From the NCBI GenBank assembly GCA_003971905.1, contig RSEE01000001.1, forward strand, positions 248,001-312,000: DNA of 64,000 nucleotides. Direction: 5' to 3'. Position numbers and translations under genes: made by a program. The stretch is from Moniliella sp. 'wahieum' (Eukaryota; Basidiomycota; Moniliellomycetes; Moniliellales; Moniliellaceae). The first letter of the stretch is position 1. Each line of letters starts with the position of its first letter. This document shows positions 57,855 through 64,000 of this stretch, piece by piece. Below the pieces are notes generated by a model. That model saw only the letters and a list, made by a program, of their open reading frames with translations, was not told where the DNA came from and ran no database searches.

Positions 57855-57955
57855 CCGCAGCATCCGCATCAGCATCAGCATCCGCGCACATCCCATCCGC
57901 ATCCGCATCGCATCCGCATCCGCATCCGCATCCGCATCCGCATCCGCATCCGCGT
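57855..57955. repeat. CATCCG hexamer tandem
   Basis: More than ten GCATCC/CATCCG units in a row with a few CATCAG variants. Just upstream of or within the 5' part of the Flo8-like gene. If translated, it would encode an Ala-Ser repeat. Confidence 0.8.
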
Positions 57956-57999
57956 CAGCGCAAGCTTCACTGCTGCCGTCGCTGTCGCCCGCCTTCGGC

Positions 58000-60900
58000 A
58001 TGGACGCGTTTTCCTCCGAGTCTGTGAATCGCGCCTCGCCGCCGCCAGAGCAGCAGCCGCAGCCACAGCTACACCCCTGTCAACCCTTCTCACCCTTCCC
58101 ACCCCCTCGACGCAGACAGAAACTCTCCGCCTCGCCCATGCTGGACACGCACTGGGGTGTGCTCGCCAACGTCTCGCAGCCTCAAACGAATTGGCGCCTG
58201 ACCCTGCTCTTACTCCTGCTCCTGCCCCTGCCCCATCCTCACCCCATCTGTATCCACACGTACAGCCGTATCCCACTACTACTGTTCCTACGACTACGTC
58301 TGCTCCTGTTCCTGCCTCTACCTCTCCACATACCCAGTTTCCTCCTTCCGGTTCTGCTTTGGCTTCCGCCCCTACTACAGTCGAGCCTGCCCCCACCGAG
58401 ATTGCTCCCCCCGATTCTGCTCCCCACACGTCTACGCCCCCCGACTCTGCTTTCCCGACTCTGCTCCCTCTGAGGCAGCCCCCACCAGCCTAGGCGCACC
58501 GCCACCCCCCACAACCCCCCCGAACGCGTCCGGCCTTAACTCCGGTAGAGACGAGCCGAGAGTAGCACTCTTCAACAAGACGATCCTCCGCAACCGCTCA
58601 GTAAGACCCAGCCTACCAATGCGGTCCTAAGCCTTACCCTACCAATGGCGGCGCCGAGTCGCCCTCGAGCTCGAGCGGAAGGAGGAAGGTATCCCAAGCG
58701 GGCACAGCGGCAGTCGCAGCAGAAGCCACAGCCGCAGCATCAGCAACGCCAGCACGATCGCTCTTGTTCGTCCGGGAAATACGAGCATGGCCAGTGTGCA
58801 TAGCAATGAGGGTGGTGCTGGCGACGCTCCCAAGCCTACGGTGGCGACCTGGGTGCCACGCGTAAGCGTACTTCCTCTCATGTGTCTGCGTCGGGACAAG
58901 ATTCAGAACAGTACACCAAGCCTAAGCGGTCTCGTCTCGATGCTTCGCAAAACGACAGTGTAAGGAGAAGAGTTCATGGGGGCGAGAGGCGGACAAGCTC
59001 GACCTATACATTTGGGACTACTGCAAACGCCGTGGGTATCATTCTGCAGCCCAAGCCTTGATCACTGATGCTGGCCTGGGTGACCCACCCAAAGTGCCGC
59101 TCAAGACGCCACAAGGCCTCTTGTTTGAGTACGTTTGGTCTCATTTCATCTCATCTAACTCACGGTGGAAAGCTGACCTCTTCTCTAGGTATTGGTACCT
59201 CTTTTGGGACCTGTTTAATGCCCGCTCGGGGAGGGGAGCCTACCAGCCCGGACTTATCATCAAAGCGTGGAGGCACGCACTTTTGCCACGTACCAAGCTG
59301 CGTTGCTCAGGTTTCGAGCCGAGTCCAAAGCCGGAATATCGAGTCGTTCTGGTGTTGGGGAAGCTCTCAACTTTCCTTCGATCGTGCGCGGCCCAGCGAA
59401 CAGCACCACCAGCTCTACCAATGGTGTGGATGGGTCAGTTCTGTTCCTACCGATCCCAACTCAGGGGCGGGAGGTACGTTTGCGGGACGCCTCTGCTGCA
59501 GCGGGGAAAGCAGAGAGGCCAGCACAGCCGCCGCGGGACCAGCGCAGCTTGCCGTGTCCCAGCCGCAGCCCGACTCGCACGCTGGTATGATAGGCCGTTT
59601 GAGCATGTCCCAGGCGAGCGCACCGGCCGAGTCTAGTCCCCATACTGTTCCCAACGCACAGAACTACGCCCACGCCGGGGCGGCCTATGCTCCAGCACCT
59701 TCCGCCTCTTCACAGCCAGCAAGCCAACGAATTGCCGGACAAGCGGGGCAATACCGCTTTCCTCCTCTGCTACCTCACGAATGGGTCCGCCTGGCCAGGG
59801 CCAAGTGCCAGGGGGGAGGGCATCACTAAGTGGACAAGCCGTGCCCGCATCTCAAGGGGCAGGCGGAGTTGTGGCGGGGTCGAATCGGCCGGTTCCACCC
59901 GCGGGCGTGACAAACCATGGGTGGGCTTCCACCTGGAGCCCAGGCAAGTATGCCGAGCGAGATGGGCAGCAGCAGTGGCGTTTATCCAACGATGACTTTA
60001 GCTCAGTTGACCCACTGGCTCAGCAGATTGAGCCACGGCCAACAATCAGCCCTCATCTCCACTGCCGCTCAGCGCAAGGCGATCAGCCTTGCAGATGTTC
60101 AGGTAGCATCGTTGCAGACCAAGGTCCAGCTCATCGCCCATTTGGGCCTCACAACATGCATCCTTGCCCAAGTCCCTCCCGGCTGATTGCAGTCCAGCAA
60201 GCTCATGCCCTAGTTCAAGCCCAAGCACAAGCACAGGCAAAACCAAGCCCAAGCCCAAGCCCAAGCCCAAGCACAGGCAAGCCCAAGCACAAGCTCAGGC
60301 ACAAGCTCAAGCACAAGCTCAAGCACAAGCACAAGCCCAGGCGCATGCCCAGGCACGCCCGAGCCCAAGCTTCCCAGGCTCAGCGCAAGCTCAGAGCAAG
60401 CTCAAACCGAGTCCCGGCTCCAGCCAACACCAAGCTCAGCTGCACCAACATCAAGCTCAGCTGCATCAAGCACATATGGCCAAATTGCAACAAGCTCAAC
60501 GCCGCAACTGTTGCAAACGGCAACAACTGCAACTGCAACAACAACTCCAGCAGCAGCAACAACAAGGGCAACAAATGCACCATGCTGAAATCACAGCCCT
60601 CCAAAGGGGGCTTCCGATGCAAAACGGGTCTGCTGGCGCCCAGCATCATCCAGGGATCTTTTCCGCAAGCGCACCCGACGAGGCCTGCCGTGCTCAGGGG
60701 GGGCAGCTAATCCAGGTTCCCAACCGGGGGATGTTCAGGGCGGCGTAGCACCAGCTGGCACGTCTGCAACCCGGATGCAGATCCTTGCACAGGTGCAGCA
60801 ACTGCATGCGGCCATCAAGGCGGGGTATTCCCGCGCTCAGGGGGCTACATCGGAGCAGGTGTCGCAGCAAGCATACGCCGAGGTGAGCGTGTATCGTGCT

Positions 60901-61756
60901 CGGCTAACTGAGCTGGAGAGGATGCTTTCCCAGATCAATGAGGGGCAGCTGCCGATCCAGGGTGTGGCCACCAAAAACCCCGAGTTTTACCCTGGCTCTG
61001 GAGAGCAACAGGCTCTCCGCAGGCTTTCTGGCCAGCCCGCAGAGGATCCCGCCTCGGTTCAAGGGGCTGTGCAATTGAGGCGAGGACAGGCTCAAGCTTC
61101 CCTGATGACACAGCCGCCATCAGCTCCAGGTCAGGGCATGATGCAGCACCAAGCGCAGTTGGGGTCGCAGCCTCAGGCCCCCTCCCCCGTTACCCCTGCT
61201 ACCCCTGGTGAGCCTGGGTCTCACGTCGGCCATGCACCCATTCCTCGCCGCTCGGACGCTTCGTCGCGTGGGAAAAGCAGACCCGCCCCCCGCGCCCGCA
61301 AGGGCTCCACCAAGTCGACAGGAACCAATCCGCAATCTGGGCGTCAAACAGACAATTCGGCCCATACAGGGACATCAAGTCCAGCTCTTTCTTCGAAAGC
61401 GCCACCTACCGCAGAGGGCCCCTCGGTCCAGGTCTCTGATGCCCCGACCTCCTCCTGGGTCAATGGAGACTCCTTCGGCTGATCCAATGATCGGTCTACC
61501 TACCTCATCGAGCGTAGGTGCCGATGCGATAGGCGCACCTGCTGCAACGGCAACTGAGCCTGCCAGTGCACCAGCGGCGGTTCCGTCCGGTGGTGGGCCT
61601 GGGCTGGCCCTAGCATCCAATTCGGGAGGCTTTTCATTTGCCAGTCTGGGCGACATGGGTGGCGATGAGCAACTGGAAAGTATGTTGGGCTTGTTTGACC
61701 TTGACGGGCCCGACTTTGGTTCATCAATGTTCGACTCGCAGGGAGTGAGTGCTTGA
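58000..61756 (+). CDS. LisH/LUFS-domain Flo8-like transcriptional regulator
   Basis: Probable fungal regulator of the Flo8/Som1 type, acting in the nucleus downstream of cAMP signalling on adhesion and filamentation (role inferred from the family). The ATG at 58000 gives MDAFSSESVNRASPPPEQQP and a long Pro/Ser/Thr-rich leader. The LisH/LUFS domain is near 58998-59230 (KLDLYIWDYCKRRGYHSAAQ, ALITDAGLGDPPKVPLKTPQ), interrupted by the intron at 59129-59188 that joins GLLFE to YWYLFWDLFNARSG. After it come Ala-Gln repeats (60220-60350), His/Gln runs (60420-60580), a helical part (AYAEVSVYRARLTELERMLS) and an acidic hydrophobic C-terminus (DEQLESMLGLFDLDGPDFGS) that could activate transcription. 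It ends at 61756. Many frame breaks in the repeats; about 1,200 codons. Confidence 0.8.
59129..59188 (+). other. Intron in the LUFS domain
   Basis: 60-bp GTACGT...CTCTAG intron with AGCTGACC branch candidate. Splicing restores LLFEYWYLFWDLF. Confidence 0.88.
60220..60350 (+). repeat. Coding CAAGC(C/A) repeat giving Ala-Gln dipeptides
   Basis: Tandem hexamers of the CAAGCC/CAAGCA/CAGGCA type inside the Flo8-like gene. They encode a run of Gln-Ala pairs, or Pro-Lys/Pro-Ser in other frames. The high repeat content makes frame errors and length variation likely. Confidence 0.75.
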
Positions 61757-62930
61757 TTTGGTCTTTCTTGTTGAAGGCGGTGAAGCGTAAGCTGGTTGAA
61801 GCTACGCGACGAATTCCTCTTGTTTCTATGTTTGCGTCCTTCCTCCATCTTCTCCTTCTCTGGTTTGCGGACGTTCCCTTTTTGTTATGCTCTCTCGCAA
61901 TTGCCCGCTCCTCTTTGCCGCGGTGCCACTCCTTACCAACAGTATGTCTCTTTCCGGGCCGACGAGACATCGACCAGTCATTGTGGTACACAAATCCCTT
62001 TTCCGCTACTCTTACACCCACGTTCCCATCAACACCTGCGCGTCCAACTTTTATGTGATGTGAGATGTTTCCTGTCATGACCCACCTCATTACCCCCGCA
62101 TGGCGCCCTCTTCATACACACCTCGCTCTCCTGCTTTTTACTTTTGCTCAGAGCTTACGGCTGACGGGTGGCGGGGGCAGGCCGAGACACCCCCTTCCTC
62201 CCGCGCACCTCTGTTTCTGCCTGTTCTTCCGTCTGCGTTCTACCTTGTACTTTCCCTCTGCCGTTGTTATGAACCCGTTCTTGGCTGTAACCCGACCCTA
62301 TGAGGAGTCTGCTGCTGCTGCCGACCCAGCAGTGGACTTGGTAACACTTGGAGCTGCGCATCGTAAGGGTGTGTTCCGTTGTGCAGGCTGTCGAGTGCTT
62401 GCAAGTTGTGTCTAGTAGTATGCAACGCAGGACACGAGAGGGGGGAACGAGGAGCTCGCCAGAGGAGAACATTGGCTTCGGCAGCCTCGCACTTGGCCCG
62501 CCGCCCGCGCGGACGGGATGCTGGGCGGAACGAGCGGGGAGAAGAGGGGATGCAGGATGGCGGATGGGGTGAAGCATGATGCGTGACGGCTGATCGGGGC
62601 CGCGCGCGGGGGCAGTGGCGGCAAGACGAGGAAAAGCTGCTGGGCCACGGGGGACTGGCGCAGTGGCTAGTGACTGGCGAGCGGGCATAGTGCTAATGAC
62701 TTGCGCTGGGCTGCTTGGCTGGGGCACTGCGTAGCTGTCGCCGCTGCAGCTGCCGCTAACCACGCTGAACGTTGAAGTTGAACGCGCGCCCACCTGCCTC
62801 TCTGCTCCTCCGCCGCCCCGCCATCGCCCCCACCTGCCATCCCCTCCGGCCGCCGGCCTCCCCACTGCCACCACCACCACCACCACCACCCCGTCCCCGC
62901 CCTCCTTCCGACCGGTGTTACGGCGCTGCG
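61757..62930. other. Intergenic between Flo8-like and Kin4-like genes
   Basis: 1.2 kb, both flanking genes on the plus strand. Holds the 3' flank of one and the promoter of the other. Open frames on both strands have no recognisable similarity. Confidence 0.4.
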
Positions 62931-64000
62931 ATGGCTGCCGTCGCCTTTGCTCCATCGTCGTCGCCGACGATTCTCTCCCACCCGCTGCGCCCCCGCTCCT
63001 TCCCTCCTCCCATCTCTTCTTCCCGCACCGCCAGCGTCAGCACCATTCAGCCCCCCAGCTCTCTGACCACCGACGATACCAGTGCGGCAAGCGCAGCTGC
63101 CGCCTCGCTCCGTGCGCAGGGCATTGATCCACGCCTGGCCGCTGAGCTGGCCAACGAGGGCATCCCTATTACCAGCCCAGCCGCGTTGCAGTACTTCGGC
63201 GCCTCACCCCATCGCCCGCAGATCCTACTAGGCGACTATCTCTTGCTCCAAACCCTGGGCGAAGGGGAGTTTGGCAAGGTCAAGCTTGGGGTGCATAAGA
63301 AGTATGGAGAGGAGGTCGCTGTCAAGCTCATTCGCCGCGACCATGCACCCAAGCCCGAATCCCTCGCCGAGCACCATCGATCATAATGTCCAAAATTGAT
63401 CGTGAAATCGAAATGCTACGGGCTGTTCGGCACCCCAACATTGTCCGCCTTTACGAGGTCGCCACTACCGAGCGCTACATTGGAATTGTACTTGAATTGC
63501 ATCCGGTATGTTTTGCCTCCCCTATCTGTGGGCCCCTCGTTGACCCACTTCTACTTGTGACTAAGGTGGAGAGCTCTTTGATTATATCCTTGCCCACAGT
63601 GTTTGCGGGAGAAGGAAGCTTGCCGCTTGTTTGCACAACTCATCAGCGGCGTGCACTACCTTCACCAGAAACACATTGTGCATCGCGACCTCAAACTGGA
63701 AAACTTGCTCCTGGATCGGAATCGCAACATGATCATTACCGACTTTGGTTTCGCCAACAACTTTTCGGGCCGCGCCAACGACTTGATGTCCACTCCTGCG
63801 GTTCGCCCTGCTATGCAGCGCCGAACTCGTGGTGCAGGACGGGCAATACAACCGGCTCGGCGGTCGATTTGTGGTCGTGTGGAGTGATTCTGTACGCCAT
63901 GCTGGCGGGCTATCTTCCCTTCGACGATGACCCAGCCAATCCTGATTCCGACAACATCAACCAGCTCTACCACTACATTCTCTCTACTCCCCTCACCTTT
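62931..64000 (+). CDS. Kin4/Frk1-like protein kinase, 3' end outside window
   Basis: CAMKL-group Ser/Thr kinase resembling yeast Kin4, which acts in the spindle position checkpoint. The ATG at 62931 ([15 protein letters not shown]) is followed by a Ser/Pro-rich leader, then [20 protein letters not shown] (glycine loop), [10 protein letters not shown] (catalytic Lys), [56 protein letters not shown] and [20 protein letters not shown]. Intron 63506-63565 (GTATGT...CTAAG). Frame breaks near 63375, 63566, 63600 and 63800. The coding region runs off the end at TPLTF. Confidence 0.88.
63506..63565 (+). other. Intron of the Kin4-like gene
   Basis: 60-bp GTATGT...CTAAG intron with TTGTGACTAAG end. 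It joins LHP to GGELFDY when one missing G is allowed. Confidence 0.7.

Larger units (their letters stand above)
55217..57999. other. Gene-free region of about 2.8 kb with solo LTR
   Basis: No coding sequence recognised. It contains ATAATCGATAATCGATAACG near 56087-56108, CTCAGCGCTGA-type imperfect palindromes near 55915-55955, the solo LTR at 56520-56732 and a CATCCG tandem at its right end, just upstream of the Flo8-like start. Confidence 0.45.

Overview
This is a nuclear chromosome segment of a fungus, most probably a basidiomycete. The evidence is short introns of about 46-100 bp with GTATGT/GTACGT-type donors and CTGAC-like branch sites, dense genes on both strands at high GC, fungal-type core histones with an H2A ending in SQEV, and a Ty1/copia retrotransposon. 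A Ustilaginomycotina-like relative is my best guess from the histone H3 sequence and the CATGATGC/ATCGAT-rich intergenic DNA. That is inference, not proof.

Layout. 1-2240: PSR1/SCP-type phosphatase (-), its 3' end off the window. 3037-5639: large disordered protein (-). 6426: tRNA-Pro(AGG). 6988-12068: SNF7 (-), RPN2/SWP1 (-), BET2 (+) and CUE1-like (-). 13436-15811: MET6 (+). 16017-21578: Ty1/copia element (-) with near-identical LTRs. 21829-23506: malate synthase (-). 24790-28263: all four core histones as two divergent pairs, H4(-)/H3(+) and H2A(-)/H2B(+). 28777-29707: coiled-coil, possibly lipid-droplet protein (-). 31787-32789: FAM72-domain protein (-). 32790-40507: a long gene desert. 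40508-42135: succinyl-CoA:3-ketoacid CoA transferase (-). 44750-47810: SPT6 pieces lacking most of the protein core. 49507-51155: atypical MAP kinase (+). 52012: tRNA-Arg(ACG). 52256-55216: cytidine deaminase (+) facing a purine-cytosine permease (-). 56520: solo LTR. 58000-61756: LisH/LUFS Flo8-like protein (+). 62931-end: Kin4-like kinase (+), cut by the window edge.

Sequence quality. Nearly every conserved protein-coding gene except the histones carries single-base frame breaks, often in runs of G or C, while homology continues in another frame. These genes are mostly essential, so indel errors in the assembly are a better explanation than pseudogenes. Gene spans below are given across such breaks, and exon ends near them are approximate.

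Functional themes: two-carbon and ketone metabolism (malate synthase, CoA transferase), endomembrane work (SNF7 in ESCRT-III, RPN2 in oligosaccharyltransferase, BET2 in Rab prenylation, CUE1 in ERAD), chromatin (histones, SPT6), pyrimidine salvage (deaminase and permease) and signalling kinases/phosphatase.
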